DNA of 64,000 nt. Source: Terracoccus luteus (GTDB lineage: Bacteria; Actinomycetota; Actinomycetes; Actinomycetales; Dermatophilaceae). A program made the position numbers and the translations under genes. Under the pieces are notes generated by a model, which searched no databases, was not told the DNA's origin, and saw nothing but the letters and a program-made list of their open reading frames with translations. The DNA lies in NCBI RefSeq assembly GCF_003635045.1, contig NZ_RBXT01000001.1, forward strand, positions 1,674,001 through 1,738,000. The letters run 5' to 3'. Positions 1-11,443 of this stretch are shown piece by piece. Positions within the stretch are counted from its first letter, which is position 1. Each line of letters opens with the position of its first letter.

Positions 1-1
1 C

Positions 2-586
2 CCGCTCGCCGGGCGGTCGGAGGCCGACGTCCTCGCCGGCATGAACCAGCTGTGGCGGCGCAACATCAAGAAGACCGAGAAGAACGGCGTGCAGGTGCGC
101 GTCGGCGGGGCGCAGGACGTCGCCGCCTTCCACCGTGTCTACGTCGAGACCGCCGAGCGCGACCGGTTCACCCCGCGCGGGCGCGAGTACTTCGAGCGCA
201 TGTACGCCGCGCTGTCGGCGGAGGACCCCGACCGCATCCGGGTCTACCTCGCCGAGCACGAGGGCGACGTCCTCGCGGCCACCGTCTTCGTCCGCGTCGG
301 CGAGCATGCCTGGTACTCCTACGGTGCGTCGACGGCGGCGAAGCGCGAGCTGCAGGGCTCCACCGCGATCCAGTGGCGGATGCTGCGTGACTCGATCGCG
401 GCCGGCGCGTCGGTCTACGACCTGCGCGGCATCACCAACACCCTCGACACCGAGAACCCTCACATCGGTCTCATCCGCTTCAAGGTGGGCACCGGTGGCG
501 AGGCGGTGCGGCTCGTCGGCGAGTGGGACCTTCCCCTGAACCCCCTTCTCTACCGGGCGTTCTCGCTCTACATGAACCGGCGGTGA
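2..586 (+). CDS. FemAB/FemX-family peptidyltransferase (C-terminal part)
   Basis: Incomplete at the left edge: the frame is open from base 2, and the first ATG (41) lies inside the conserved LAGMNQLWRRNIKK segment, so it is not the start. The visible 194 residues match the second GNAT-like half of FemAB/FemX aminoacyl-tRNA-dependent transferases, which add amino acids to the peptidoglycan stem peptide or interpeptide bridge in the cytoplasm. Typical features are the WRRNIKKTEKNG basic motif, a WYSYGAS strand, the helix around GSTAIQWRMLRDSI and the YDLRGI...IGLIRFKVGTGGEAVRLVGEWDLP ending. It is followed after 4 bases by an alanine-racemase-like gene, which supports a cell-wall role. The amino acid transferred cannot be read from this fragment. 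Confidence 0.88.
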   Translation, partial: PLAGRSEADVLAGMNQLWRRNIKKTEKNGVQVRVGGAQDVAAFHRVYVETAERDRFTPRGREYFERMYAALSAEDPDRIRVYLAEHEGDVLAATVFVRVGEHAWYSYGASTAAKRELQGSTAIQWRMLRDSIAAGASVYDLRGITNTLDTENPHIGLIRFKVGTGGEAVRLVGEWDLPLNPLLYRAFSLYMNRR

Positions 587-590
587 GCTG

Positions 591-1625
591 ATGTCGTTCG
601 TGCTCCACGTCGACGCCGCGCGGTGGCGTGCCGCCCAGGACGCCGCCGCGGCCCGGTACCCCGGTGTCGTCCCCGTCGTGAAGGGCAACGGCTACGGCTT
701 CGGGCGCGACCTGCTCTGCGCCGAGGCCGGTCGGCTCGGCGCCAGCACCGTGGCCGTCGGGCTCTACGCCGAGCTCGGCCCCGCCCTCGACGCCTTCGCG
801 GGCGACGTCCTCGTCATGGAGCCGTTCCGGGCCCGCGTGCACGACGACCTCGCCCGCCTCGACGCCCGCCAGCAGGCGGACGCCGGCCGCGGCGTGCACA
901 CCGTCACGAGCGCGGTCGACCTCGAGGCGCTGCGGGAGGTCGCCCCGCGGGCCCGGGTCGTCGTCGAGGCGCTGACGTCGATGAACCGCTTCGGTGCCCC
1001 GGTCGCCGAGGTCGCCGACCTCGCCCACCGGGCGGACGCCGAGGGCGTCACCCTGCACCTCCCGCTCGGCACCGGCCACGTCGAGGAGATCAGCCGGTTC
1101 GTCGACGCCGCCCCCGACGTGCGGCGCTGGTACGTCTCGCACACCTCCCCCGGCGAGCTCGCCGAGCTGGCCCGCCGGCATCCGGGCCGCGAGCTGCTCC
1201 CGCGCGTCGGCACCTCGCTCTGGCTCGCCGACCCTGCGGCCCACGAGGTGCGGGCCCACGTGCTCGACGTGCGCCCGGTCGGCAAGGGCGAGCACGCCGG
1301 CTACCGGCAGCGCCCCCTCGCCCCCGGCCACGTCGTCGTCGTCAGCGGCGGCACCTCGCACGGCGTCGCGATGGAGTCGCCCGCCTCGGCGGCCACCCCC
1401 CGCGCCCGCGCGGTCGCCGTCGTCGAGGGGCTGCTCGAGGCGGCGCACCGCGTCACCTCGCCCTTCACCGTCGGCGGGCGACGGGTGCGCTTCGCCGAGC
1501 CGCCGCACATGCAGTGCAGCCTCCTGTCGCTGCCCGCCGGGGGCGCCGTGCCCTCCGTGGGCGACACCGTGCCGGTGCGCATGCGCCTGACGACCGCCTA
1601 CCCGGATGCCGTCGAGCTGCACTGA
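591..1625 (+). CDS. Alanine-racemase-like PLP protein
   Basis: 344 residues with the fold-type III PLP barrel signature near the N-terminus: VVKGNGYGFG, where Lys31 would carry PLP (compare VVKADAYGHG in Alr). A GYRQ segment near residue 240 sits where Alr has the catalytic-tyrosine loop. The rest is divergent, and I cannot place the usual C-terminal Alr motifs. ATG starts 4 bases after the femX-like stop, so the two are probably co-translated. Alr makes D-alanine for peptidoglycan; with a FemX partner this paralogue may supply or modify a cross-link amino acid. The family is fairly sure, racemase activity and substrate are inference. A standard alr gene probably exists elsewhere. Confidence 0.75.
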   Translation: MSFVLHVDAARWRAAQDAAAARYPGVVPVVKGNGYGFGRDLLCAEAGRLGASTVAVGLYAELGPALDAFAGDVLVMEPFRARVHDDLARLDARQQADAGRGVHTVTSAVDLEALREVAPRARVVVEALTSMNRFGAPVAEVADLAHRADAEGVTLHLPLGTGHVEEISRFVDAAPDVRRWYVSHTSPGELAELARRHPGRELLPRVGTSLWLADPAAHEVRAHVLDVRPVGKGEHAGYRQRPLAPGHVVVVSGGTSHGVAMESPASAATPRARAVAVVEGLLEAAHRVTSPFTVGGRRVRFAEPPHMQCSLLSLPAGGAVPSVGDTVPVRMRLTTAYPDAVELH

Positions 1626-1734
1626 GGCAGTGGCCCGGCCGCGCCCGGTGACCTCGAACCCCTACCGCTCCAAGCCCCTCCGGCCCTAGCCTGCGGAGCG
1701 ACGCACGCGGGGGCGTGCGAGACAGGCGGTCGCC

Positions 1735-3117
1735 ATGCTCAGGTCCAGCGCGTCCCGGGCGGTGGTGGCCACCGTCGCGACCGCCGTCGTCACCCTGACC
1801 GTCGGCGTCGCGCCGGCGTCGAGCGCCGCGCCATCGAGGCAGGCACCGACGCGGGCACCGTCGGCCGCGGCGCGGGTCGTCGAGGTGCGCCCGGGCACCG
1901 GCACCCTGCAGCGGGCCGTCGACCTCGCCCGGCCGGGCGACGTCCTCGCGCTGCACGCCGGCACCTACCGGGGCCGGGTCTTCGTCGCGGTGTCGGGCAC
2001 CGAGGCGGCGCCGATCGTCGTGCGGCCCTTCGGCGACGGGGCGGTCACCGTGACCGAGAGCTTCGAGCCGGCCGACTGCGCGGCCACCCAGCCCAACGTC
2101 AACCGCACCCTCATGCTGCGCGAGGGGGTCGACTGGTGGACCTTCGAGGGCCTGCGGGTCGTCGGCGGCGTGTGGGTCTCGGGCACGAACTTCTCCGCGC
2201 CGGCCGCGTGGATCAAGGAGATGACGAAGCGCAAGGGAGACTGGCAGACCCGACGGTCGCTGCCGGGCCGGGGCTACGTCGGCGGGCGTACCGCCGTGCC
2301 CGACCCCGCCGCCGCCCCGGGCGTCTACGCCGCACTGTCGCGCACCCTCGGCGTCCCGCTCGACCCGGCGACCGGCATCCGGCTGCTCGACAACGACATC
2401 AGCGGGCGCGGCATCCACGTCGCCCTCGGCACCCGGGGGGCGATCACCGGCAACACGGTGCACGACGTCGAGTGCGGCATCGGCCCCGGCATCTGGCTCA
2501 ACACCTACAGCGACTTCTGGGACATCAGCCGCAACACCGTCTCGCGCGTCGCCGACTCGCGGTGGCTGCACTACATGCAGGAGGGGATCCGCACCGGCTC
2601 GGCCTCGTCGTACAACACGGTCTCCGACAACGTCGTCACCGAGCTGCCGACCGACGGGCGGGGCATCACGACCGACATCGACGCGAGCTTCAACACCTTC
2701 AGCCACAACACGGTCCGCGGGGTCGACATCGGGCTCAACGACCAGGAGTCCGGCTGGGGGAACGTGTGGCGGGGCAACCTCGTGGTCGACAACCGGGGCG
2801 CCGGCATGGTCTTCCGCGGCGCGGACGCCAAGCTGCGCCAGCCCTCGCTCAACAGCTCGACGCTCGCCGCCGTCGTCGTCTGCAACGTCGCCCCCACCTC
2901 GAGCCTCGCGGCCGGGGCGCTCATGTCGTCGACCTTCACGGACAACACCTTCCGGCAGGTGTCGCTGGCGACGAACCTCACCTCCTACTGGGGCAGGTAC
3001 GGCAATACGTGGAACGGCCGCACGGCCCTACCCCCGGCCCGGCCGAAGCCCGCCCCTCCCGGCGCGTGCCCGCCGGCCGGCGCGCGCACCGGCGCCCCGG
3101 CCCCGGCCGCGGGCTAG
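1735..3117 (+). CDS. Secreted right-handed beta-helix repeat protein
   Basis: 460 residues. It begins with a Sec-type signal (residues 1 to about 32: basic start, VVATVATAVVTLTVGVAP core, ASSAA cleavage region). The mature part opens with a pectate-lyase-like N-terminal motif (TLQRAVDLARPGDVLALHAGTYRG), followed by short repeats rich in I/V-x-N-N/G-x-V such as RLLDNDISGRGIHV, GAITGNTVHDVECG and SYNTVSDNVVTE. This is the pattern of parallel beta-helix proteins (NosD/pectate-lyase superfamily). The likely role is extracellular polysaccharide binding or cleavage; no catalytic set could be assigned. The C-terminus is a Pro/Ala-rich tail (about residues 430-460). A candidate -10 (TAGCCT) lies about 45 bases before the ATG. 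Confidence 0.75.
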   Translation: MLRSSASRAVVATVATAVVTLTVGVAPASSAAPSRQAPTRAPSAAARVVEVRPGTGTLQRAVDLARPGDVLALHAGTYRGRVFVAVSGTEAAPIVVRPFGDGAVTVTESFEPADCAATQPNVNRTLMLREGVDWWTFEGLRVVGGVWVSGTNFSAPAAWIKEMTKRKGDWQTRRSLPGRGYVGGRTAVPDPAAAPGVYAALSRTLGVPLDPATGIRLLDNDISGRGIHVALGTRGAITGNTVHDVECGIGPGIWLNTYSDFWDISRNTVSRVADSRWLHYMQEGIRTGSASSYNTVSDNVVTELPTDGRGITTDIDASFNTFSHNTVRGVDIGLNDQESGWGNVWRGNLVVDNRGAGMVFRGADAKLRQPSLNSSTLAAVVVCNVAPTSSLAAGALMSSTFTDNTFRQVSLATNLTSYWGRYGNTWNGRTALPPARPKPAPPGACPPAGARTGAPAPAAG

Positions 3118-3194
3118 GGTGGCCCTGACCGGACCGTGAGACCCGTCGCAGGTCCTCGTCCGAGAACGGTCCCCGGCCTGCAGGAGCACATCCC

Positions 3195-4151
3195 ATGACG
3201 TTCAACGACAACGCCCAGCTCGACACGTCGCAGGTGCAGAGCGGCGGGTCGTCGGGCGGCGGTGGCGGCGGCGGTGGCTTCCCCGGCGGGATCCAGGTCG
3301 GCGGCGGCATCGGCGGCCTCATCCTGCTCGTCCTCGGGCTCATCTTCGGCGGCGGCCAGCTGCTCGGCGGCGGGGGCGACACCGGCACGACGGGCGGCCT
3401 GCCCTCGCAGCAGCTGCAGCGCGACCAGGTGTCCGCGGCGGGCCAGGTCAGCTCGGGCGACTTCTCGCAGTGCCGCACCGGCGCCGACGCGAACAAGGAC
3501 GACGTCTGCCTCGTCATCGCGACGGTCAACAGCGTGCAGGACTACTGGACCAAGACGCTGCCCAAGTACGACATGACGTACGAGCCCTCCCTGACCGTGC
3601 TCTACTCCGGCCAGACCCGCTCGGGCTGCGGCACGGCCAACAGCCAGGTCGGCCCCTTCTACTGCCCGCTCGACAAGAAGGTCTACATCGACGCGAGCTT
3701 CTTCGACGAGCTGCAGTCGCGCTTCGGCGCCGACGGGGGCAACCTCGCCAAGGAGTACGTCGTCGCCCACGAGTACGGCCACCACATCCAGGACCAGCTC
3801 GGGCTGCTCGACCGGGCGCAGCAGGACCCGCAGGGAGCCAACTCGGGCGCGGTGCGGGTCGAGCTCATGGCCGACTGCCTCGCCGGCACGTGGGTCAAGC
3901 ACGCCTCCGAGACCACCGACTCGAACGGCACGCCGCTGCTGAAGCCCATCACGCAGCAGGACATCGACTCCGCCCTCTCGGCGGCGGCGGCGGTCGGTGA
4001 CGACCGCATCCAGAAGGCGGCCCAGGGCCGGGTGACGCCGGAGTCGTGGACCCACGGCTCGGCCCAGGCGCGCCAGAGCTGGTTCACGCAGGGCTACGAG
4101 ACCGGCGACATCAACCAGTGCAACACCTTCGGCGTCGACCGCGTCAGCTGA
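3195..4151 (+). CDS. Neutral zinc metallopeptidase, YpfJ family
   Basis: 318 residues, matching the YpfJ/zinc_metallopept family (PF04228). A Gly-rich cytoplasmic N-terminus (residues about 15-35) leads into one membrane segment (IGGLILLVLGLIFGGGQLL). The outer domain carries the zinc motif HEYGHHIQDQLG (His192, Glu193, His196) and a downstream VELMADCLAG with the presumed third ligand. The family consensus also includes the segment FYCPLDKKVYIDASFFDEL seen here. It is probably a membrane-anchored protease facing outwards; no substrate is known for the family. ATG with an upstream GCAGGAG; it stands alone, converging on the suf operon. Confidence 0.9.
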   Translation: MTFNDNAQLDTSQVQSGGSSGGGGGGGGFPGGIQVGGGIGGLILLVLGLIFGGGQLLGGGGDTGTTGGLPSQQLQRDQVSAAGQVSSGDFSQCRTGADANKDDVCLVIATVNSVQDYWTKTLPKYDMTYEPSLTVLYSGQTRSGCGTANSQVGPFYCPLDKKVYIDASFFDELQSRFGADGGNLAKEYVVAHEYGHHIQDQLGLLDRAQQDPQGANSGAVRVELMADCLAGTWVKHASETTDSNGTPLLKPITQQDIDSALSAAAAVGDDRIQKAAQGRVTPESWTHGSAQARQSWFTQGYETGDINQCNTFGVDRVS

Positions 4152-4159
4152 GCACCGAC

Positions 4160-4201
4160 GGCCGAGCGCCATCGGCCGAGCGCCGTCGGCCGAGCGCCGT
4201 C
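4160..4201. repeat. Three tandem 14-bp units between convergent genes
   Basis: GGCCGAGCGCCATC is followed by two copies of GGCCGAGCGCCGTC. The run fills most of the 62-bp gap between the metallopeptidase gene and the acVLRF1 gene. GACGGC and GCCGTC pieces can pair, so it may act as a bidirectional terminator; no T-run is present. Confidence 0.6.
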
Positions 4202-4213
4202 GACCGGCCGGCG

Positions 4214-4903
4214 TCAGGGGTCGGTGACGGTGATGCGCACGGCCCGGCCGCGGCGCAGGGCCGCCTCGAGCACGTCACGTCTCGGATCGGGCAGGTCGTA
4301 GAGCTCGCGCCGCGGCAGGCCGCCGAGCGCCCGCAGGGCCGGAGCGTCGAGGACCTCGCGCACGAGGATGCGGTCGCCACCGACGACGAGCCCGCGCGGC
4401 ACGTGCGGCGCACCCGCCGGGGGCGACTCGTCGTCGCCGAGCAGCAGTCGCCGGGTGTGGGCCACGACGGCGTCGACGAGCTCGTCGGCCTGCTTGCCGC
4501 GCCGACGTGCGAAGCGCTGCTGCGACCACCCGCCCGCGGCCGTGCGCGACTGCACGTGGCGGGTCCCCACCTTGGATGCCGTCAGGGCCGCCCCGTGGGC
4601 GAGGCCGACGGCGTACCCGCCCCGGCGCACGAGCACGACCCCCAGCGGGTCGTGCCCGAACGGCTCGGTGCGGGCCGTCGCACCGTCAGCGGCCCGGGCG
4701 TCACGGACGACGCCACCGGGAGTGCTCTCCTCGGTGGCGTCGTAGGGTCCGTGGCGCTCCGCGAAGCCGGCGAACCAGCGGTCGAGCCGCTGGGGGTCGA
4801 CCTCGACGGTGCGCGCGCGACCGATGGGAGGACCGGTCAGAGGTTGAAGCCGAGGGCGCGCAGCTGCTCGCGGCCGTCCTCGGTGATCTTGTCGGGACCC
4901 CAC
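4214..4903 (-). CDS. acVLRF1-type release-factor-like protein
   Basis: The protein body (TVEVDPQRLDRWFAGFAERHGPY, then DPLGVVLVRRGGYAVGLA and KVGTRHVQSRTAAGGWSQQRFARRRGKQADEL) matches the actinobacterial acVLRF1 family. The GWSQQRFARRR segment is the Vms1/release-factor-like core. The family is classed as putative peptidyl-tRNA hydrolases acting on stalled ribosomes. The start is uncertain: there is no ATG. The GTG at 4903 (used here, 229 aa) lies inside the upstream sufT-like gene, while a CTG at 4840 overlaps that gene's stop (CTGA) and would give 208 aa, starting nearer the conserved domain. It is the last gene of the suf transcript. Confidence 0.75.
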   Translation of the reverse strand: MGSRQDHRGRPRAAARPRLQPLTGPPIGRARTVEVDPQRLDRWFAGFAERHGPYDATEESTPGGVVRDARAADGATARTEPFGHDPLGVVLVRRGGYAVGLAHGAALTASKVGTRHVQSRTAAGGWSQQRFARRRGKQADELVDAVVAHTRRLLLGDDESPPAGAPHVPRGLVVGGDRILVREVLDAPALRALGGLPRRELYDLPDPRRDVLEAALRRGRAVRITVTDP

Positions 4904-5163
4904 GGCGGCATCCAGACCCAGTTGACGCGGTAGGAGGCGACGAGGCCCTCGAGCGCCTGGGCCGTCTGGTCCTCGATGACGTCGGTCAGCGGGCAGGCGG
5001 CCGAGGTGAGGGTCATGTCGAGCACCGCGTGGCTCTGGGCGTCGACGGTGATGCCGTAGACAAGGCCGAGGTCGACGACGTTGATGCCGAGCTCGGGGTC
5101 GACGACGTCGCGCATGGCCTCCTCGACGTCGGCGACGTTGGGCGGGGTGGTGGTCTGGCTCAT
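4837..5163 (-). CDS. SufT-like metal-sulfur cluster assembly protein (DUF59/MIP18)
   Basis: 108 residues, the single-domain DUF59 size. It contains the family signatures DVVDPELGINVVDLGLVYGI (residues about 19-38) and MTLTSAACPLTDVIEDQ with the conserved Cys. The gene overlaps sufU by ATGA (5160-5163). Proteins of this type help in Fe-S maturation beside SufBCDSU in many Gram-positive bacteria; the exact step is not settled. The upstream frame continues, but the ATG at 5163 gives the proper family length. Confidence 0.9.
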   Translation of the reverse strand: MSQTTTPPNVADVEEAMRDVVDPELGINVVDLGLVYGITVDAQSHAVLDMTLTSAACPLTDVIEDQTAQALEGLVASYRVNWVWMPPWGPDKITEDGREQLRALGFNL

Positions 5164-5650
5164 GAGCGAACTCCCTGGGTGGAGGTGGTGGTGGTGGCGC
5201 CGGTGGGCGCGATGTCGACACCGGCCCGGGCGAGGGCGTCGGTGAAGGCGGTCCAGCCGAGCAGGGCGCACTTGACCCGGGCCGGGTACTTCGAGACGCC
5301 GGCGAAGGCGACCCCGTCGCCGATGACCGCCTCGTCGCCGGGGACGGTGCCCCGCGAGGTGAGCATGGCGCGCATGGCCTCGAACGTCGTCAGCGCCTCC
5401 GAGACCGGGCGGCCGATGACCTCCTGGGCGAGCACGGAGCTGCTGGCGACGGAGATCGAGCACCCCTGGGCGGCGTACGAGACGTCGGTGACGACGGCAT
5501 CCGGCCCGGTGCCCTCGACGTCGACGCGCAGGGTGACCTCGTCGCCGCAGGTCGGGTTGACGTGGTGCACCTCGGCGTCGAACGGCTCACGCAGCCCCGC
5601 GTGGTGCGGGCGCTTCGAGTGCTCGAGGATCAGCTCCTGGTAGAGGTCCA

Positions 5651-5651
<1 letters not shown>
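5160..5651 (-). CDS. sufU: SufU, Fe-S assembly sulfurtransferase
   Basis: 163 residues. The zinc-site residues of SufU are visible: Cys35 and Asp37 in NPTCGDEV, Cys64 in QGCSIS and a third Cys in ARVKCALLGW near residue 129. SufU takes persulfide sulfur from SufS and passes it to the SufBCD scaffold in the cytosol. The C-terminus is extended by a Thr-rich tail. Start ATG overlaps the sufS stop by one base (TGATG) and the stop overlaps the next ATG, so translation is coupled on both sides. Confidence 0.95.
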
Positions 5652-7775
<2,124 letters not shown>

Positions 7776-7779
<4 letters not shown>

Positions 7780-9068
7780 GCTCGGTTCTCCTCGGTGGTG
7801 CTGGGGGTCTGCTGCGTCGGGGCGGCGTACGCGGTCGACGCGAGCTCCTCCTCGATGGCGGCGGTGATCTCGTCACGCAGGTCGGACAGCGGGATCTCCC
7901 GCACGATGTCGGCGAAGAAGCCGCGCACGACGAGGCGCTTGGCCTCCTCCTCGGTGATGCCGCGCGACTGCAGGTAGAACAGCTGCAGGTCGTCGAAACG
8001 GCCCGTGGCGGAGGCGTGCCCGGCACCCTCGATCTCACCGGTCTCGATCTCGAGGTTCGGCACCGAGTCGGCGCGCGCCCCGTCGGTCAGCACGAGGTTG
8101 CGGTTCAGCTCGTAGGTGTCGGTGCCCTCGGCCTCGGCGCGGATGAGCACGTCGCCGACCCACACGGTGCGGGCCGTCTCGCCCTGCAGCGCGCCCTTGT
8201 ACGTGACGAGGCTCTTGCAGTGCGCGGCGTTGTGGTCGATGTACGACCGGTGCTCGAGGTGCTGGCCGGCGTCGGCGAAGTACACGCCGAGCAGGGTGGC
8301 GTCGCCGCCCGGACCGGCGTAGCGCACGTTCGCGTTGACGCGCACGACCTGGCCGCCGAGCGACACCGACAGGTGGCGGTAGCGGGCGTCGCGGCCGACG
8401 AGGGCGTCGTGCTGGGCCAGGTGCACGCCGTCGTCGTCCCACCGCTGGGTGGACACGACGGTGAGGTCGGACCCGTCGCCGGTGACGACGGAGACGAGCT
8501 CGGAGAGCGCACCGGTGCCACTGTGCTCGACGACGACGGTGGCCTTCGAGAAGCGGCCCGCCCGCACGACGACGTGGGCGTAGGCGGCCTCGGCGCCGGT
8601 GCCGGTCAGGCGCAGGCGAACCGGGCCGTCGAGCTCGGCCTCGGCGGGGACGTCGAGCAGCAGCACCTCGGCGCTGCCGGCGGCGGCCACGACGGCGGCC
8701 CGGTCCTGCGGGGGCAGGATGCCGAGCTCGCGGGCCTCGTCGAGGGTGAGCACCGACGAGGTGGCCTCCCCCGGCAGGTCGAGCTGCTGCTCGACCTGCC
8801 CGGTGGCCTCGCCGGCGAGCAGCGTCTTGAGCCGGCGGACCGGCGTGAAGCGCCAGTCCTCCTCACGGCCGGTGGGCACTGGGAAGTCGGCGACGTCGAA
8901 GCCGGTGCGACGCTCGGCCCGCGACTGCTCGGGGACGAAGCCCCCGGCGGCCGCGGTCTGCGGGTCGACGTGGCTGCCGGCCGACGCGGGGTCGGTCACG
9001 GCGAGGGCGTCCTCGATTTGCGCGGCGTCCTCGGCGGTGTCGGTGCTGACGGTGTCGGCAACGGTCAT
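7776..9068 (-). CDS. sufD: SufD, Fe-S scaffold subunit
   Basis: 430 residues; SufB/SufD family by the C-terminal beta-helix and the ending HASATGRFDDLQLFYLQSRGITEEEAKRLVVRGFF. The N-terminal part has the SufD hallmark PTGREEDWRFTPVRRL. SufD forms a heterodimer with SufB in the SufBC2D complex and is needed for iron entry. The first 50 residues are low-complexity acidic sequence. Its ATG overlaps the sufB stop by one base (TGATG), consistent with equal expression. Confidence 0.95.
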
Positions 9069-10489
9069 CAGCCGACGGCTCCTTCCATCTGGAGTTCGAT
9101 GAGGCGGTTGAGCTCGAGGGCGTACTCCATCGGCAGCTCACGCGCGATGGGCTCGATGAACCCGCGCACGATCATGGCCATCGCCTCGTCCTCGGCCATG
9201 CCGCGGGACATGAGGTAGAACAGCTGGTCCTCGCTCACCTTCGAGACCGTGGCCTCGTGACCCATCGAGACGTCGTCCTCGCGGATGTCGACGTAGGGGT
9301 AGGTGTCGCTGCGGCTGATGGTGTCGACGAGCAGCGCGTCGCAGCGCACCGTCGACGCCGAGTGCGAGGCGCCCTCGAGCACCTGCACGAGGCCGCGGTA
9401 GCTGGCCCGGCCGCCACCGCGGGCGACGGACTTGCTGATGATCGAGCTCTTCGTGTTCGGGGCGGCGTGCACCATCTTGGAGCCGGTGTCCTGGTGCTGG
9501 CCCTCGCCCGCGAAGGCGATCGACAGCGTCTCGCCCTTGGCGTGCTCGCCCATGAGGAACACGGCCGGGTACTTCATCGTCACCTTCGAGCCGATGTTGC
9601 CGTCGACCCACTCCATCGTCGCGCCCTCCTCGCAGGTGGCGCGCTTGGTGACGAGGTTGTAGACGTTGTTCGACCAGTTCTGGATGGTCGTGTAGCGCAC
9701 GCGGGCGTTCTTCTTGACGATGATCTCGACGACCGCCGAGTGCAGCGAGTCGCTCTTGTAGATCGGCGCCGTGCAGCCCTCGACGTAGTGCACGTAGGAG
9801 TCCTCGTCGGCGATGATGAGGGTGCGCTCGAACTGGCCCATGTTCTCGGTGTTGATCCGGAAGTAGGCCTGCAGCGGGATGTCGACGTGGACGCCCTTGG
9901 GGATGTAGATGAACGAGCCACCCGACCACACGGCGGTGTTGAGCGCGGCGAACTTGTTGTCGCCCGCGGGGATCACCGTGGCGAAGTGCTCACGGAAGAT
10001 GTCCTCGTGCTCGCGCAGCGCCGTGTCGGTGTCGAGGAAGATGACGCCCTGCGCCTCGAGGTCCTCACGGATCTGGTGGTAGACGACCTCCGACTCGTAC
10101 TGCGCGGCGACGCCGGAGACGAGACGCTGCTTCTCGGCCTCGGGGATGCCGAGCCGGTCGTAGGTGTTCTTGATGTCCTCGGGCAGGTCGTCCCACGTGG
10201 CCGCCTGCTTCTCGGTCGACTTCACGAAGTACTTGATGTTCTGGAAGTCGATGCCGGTGAGGTCCGAGCCCCACGACGGCATGGGCTTCTTGCCGAAGAG
10301 CGACAGGCTCTTCAGACGCAGCTTCGTCATCCACTCGGGCTCGCCCTTGCGCGAGGAGATGTCGCGTACGACGTCCTCGTTGAGGCCACGGCGGGCGTTG
10401 GTGCCGGCGGTGTCGCTGTCGGCCCATCCGTACTCGTAGGTGCCGATGCCCTTGAGGCCCGGGTTGAGCTCTTCGATGTTCGTGCTCAT
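9068..10489 (-). CDS. sufB: SufB, Fe-S scaffold subunit
   Basis: 473 residues, the normal length. Landmarks are [24 protein letters not shown]...[10 protein letters not shown], a central beta-helix with [19 protein letters not shown], and [22 protein letters not shown] near the end. SufB is the subunit on which the nascent Fe-S cluster is built. The ATG at 10489 lies in the ATGA overlap with the upstream regulator and starts the conserved [22 protein letters not shown]. The open frame upstream of it is a shadow of sufR. Confidence 0.97.
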   Translation of the reverse strand: MSTNIEELNPGLKGIGTYEYGWADSDTAGTNARRGLNEDVVRDISSRKGEPEWMTKLRLKSLSLFGKKPMPSWGSDLTGIDFQNIKYFVKSTEKQAATWDDLPEDIKNTYDRLGIPEAEKQRLVSGVAAQYESEVVYHQIREDLEAQGVIFLDTDTALREHEDIFREHFATVIPAGDNKFAALNTAVWSGGSFIYIPKGVHVDIPLQAYFRINTENMGQFERTLIIADEDSYVHYVEGCTAPIYKSDSLHSAVVEIIVKKNARVRYTTIQNWSNNVYNLVTKRATCEEGATMEWVDGNIGSKVTMKYPAVFLMGEHAKGETLSIAFAGEGQHQDTGSKMVHAAPNTKSSIISKSVARGGGRASYRGLVQVLEGASHSASTVRCDALLVDTISRSDTYPYVDIREDDVSMGHEATVSKVSEDQLFYLMSRGMAEDEAMAMIVRGFIEPIARELPMEYALELNRLIELQMEGAVG

Positions 10490-11394
10490 GACGGTGAACC
10501 TTCCTCGTCCGTGACGGGGTCGTGCTGGTCTGGGTGCCGTTCCGCGGGGTGCGGATGCCGGTCGGCGGGCCGGGTGGCCGCGGCGGGTGGTGGCCCGGCC
10601 GGGCGCAGTGCGGGGGTCTCGAGGGCGACAACAGCGGAACCGCGCCCAGGCTTCCGCCCCGCGCCGGTCGGCCCACCTGTCGGGACGAACGTCGTGCACA
10701 CGTGGTGGCCGCCCGCCAGGGTGGCCAGCCGCTGCACGTGCACACCGAGCAGCCGCGAGAACGACTCGGTCTCGGCCTCGCAGAACTGCGGGAACTCCTC
10801 GGCGACGTGCTGCACGGGGCAGTGACCCTGGCAGAGCTGGATGCCGGTCGGGGCGCCGGTGCCCACCGGACGGGCCGTCGCGGCGAAGCCGTCGCGGCCG
10901 AGTAGGTGCACGAGGGCCTCGGCCCGGTCGGCGGGGTCGTCACCGACCGCCGCCAGCTCGGTGGCGTACCGCTGCTCGCTCTCGGCGGTGCGGGAGCGGG
11001 CGAAGTCGGCGACGGCCTCGGGGCCGGCGTGGGTCGCGAGGTAGCGCAGCACCTCGACGGCGAGGGCGTCGTAGTCGGCCTCGAGCGCGGCGTGGCCGCT
11101 GTCGGACACGACGTAGGCGCGGGCGGGGCGGCCGCGACCGCGCGAGGACCGGGCGCCGCCGTTCGGCTCGTGCGCCTCGACGAGGCCCTGCTCGACGAGG
11201 GCGTCGAGGTGGCGGCGTACCGCGGCCGGCGTCAGGTCGAGCCCACGACCGAGCTGCACCGCCGTGACGGGACCGTCGACCGAGACCATGTGCAGCACCC
11301 GCTCACGGGTCCGCGACTCCGACGGCGGGGCGGTCTCGGCCACCCGGCCCGGCGTCTGCGGCCCGCTCGTCGCGTGCGCAGCGATAAACACCAC
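10486..11394 (-). CDS. sufR: SufR-type Fe-S sensing transcriptional regulator
   Basis: 302 residues. An ArsR/DeoR-like winged helix occupies about residues 27-100 ([45 protein letters not shown]). A C-terminal Cys cluster, Cys188-x3-Cys192 and Cys205 ([18 protein letters not shown]), is the expected Fe-S ligand region of SufR (Rv1460-like). SufR represses its own suf operon when clusters are sufficient. The last 60 residues are Pro-rich and overlap sufB. GTG at 11394 is favoured by a TTACGT -10 hexamer 7 bases upstream, making the mRNA leaderless; a later start near residue 20 is possible. Confidence 0.9.
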   Translation of the reverse strand: MVFIAAHATSGPQTPGRVAETAPPSESRTRERVLHMVSVDGPVTAVQLGRGLDLTPAAVRRHLDALVEQGLVEAHEPNGGARSSRGRGRPARAYVVSDSGHAALEADYDALAVEVLRYLATHAGPEAVADFARSRTAESEQRYATELAAVGDDPADRAEALVHLLGRDGFAATARPVGTGAPTGIQLCQGHCPVQHVAEEFPQFCEAETESFSRLLGVHVQRLATLAGGHHVCTTFVPTGGPTGAGRKPGRGSAVVALETPALRPAGPPPAAATRPADRHPHPAERHPDQHDPVTDEEGSPS

Positions 11395-11443
11395 ACCATT
11401 GTGACGTAATTGCGCGAGCCCGTTCCAGTAAGGCTTTCCTTAC
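11395..11443 (-). promoter_or_regulatory. suf operon promoter with two candidate operators
   Basis: Reading the minus strand: CTTACT (possible -35), 17 bases, TTACGT (-10), 7 bases, GTG of sufR. A perfect 6-bp dyad GTAAGG-AAAG-CCTTAC (11428-11443) covers the -35 and the pssA stop. A second dyad, TGTG/CACA around TCACAATGGTGTG, covers the start. The second resembles the mycobacterial SufR half-sites (TCACA/GTGT) but with different spacing. Either may be the autoregulatory site; the first weakly resembles an iron-regulator box. Confidence 0.45.
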
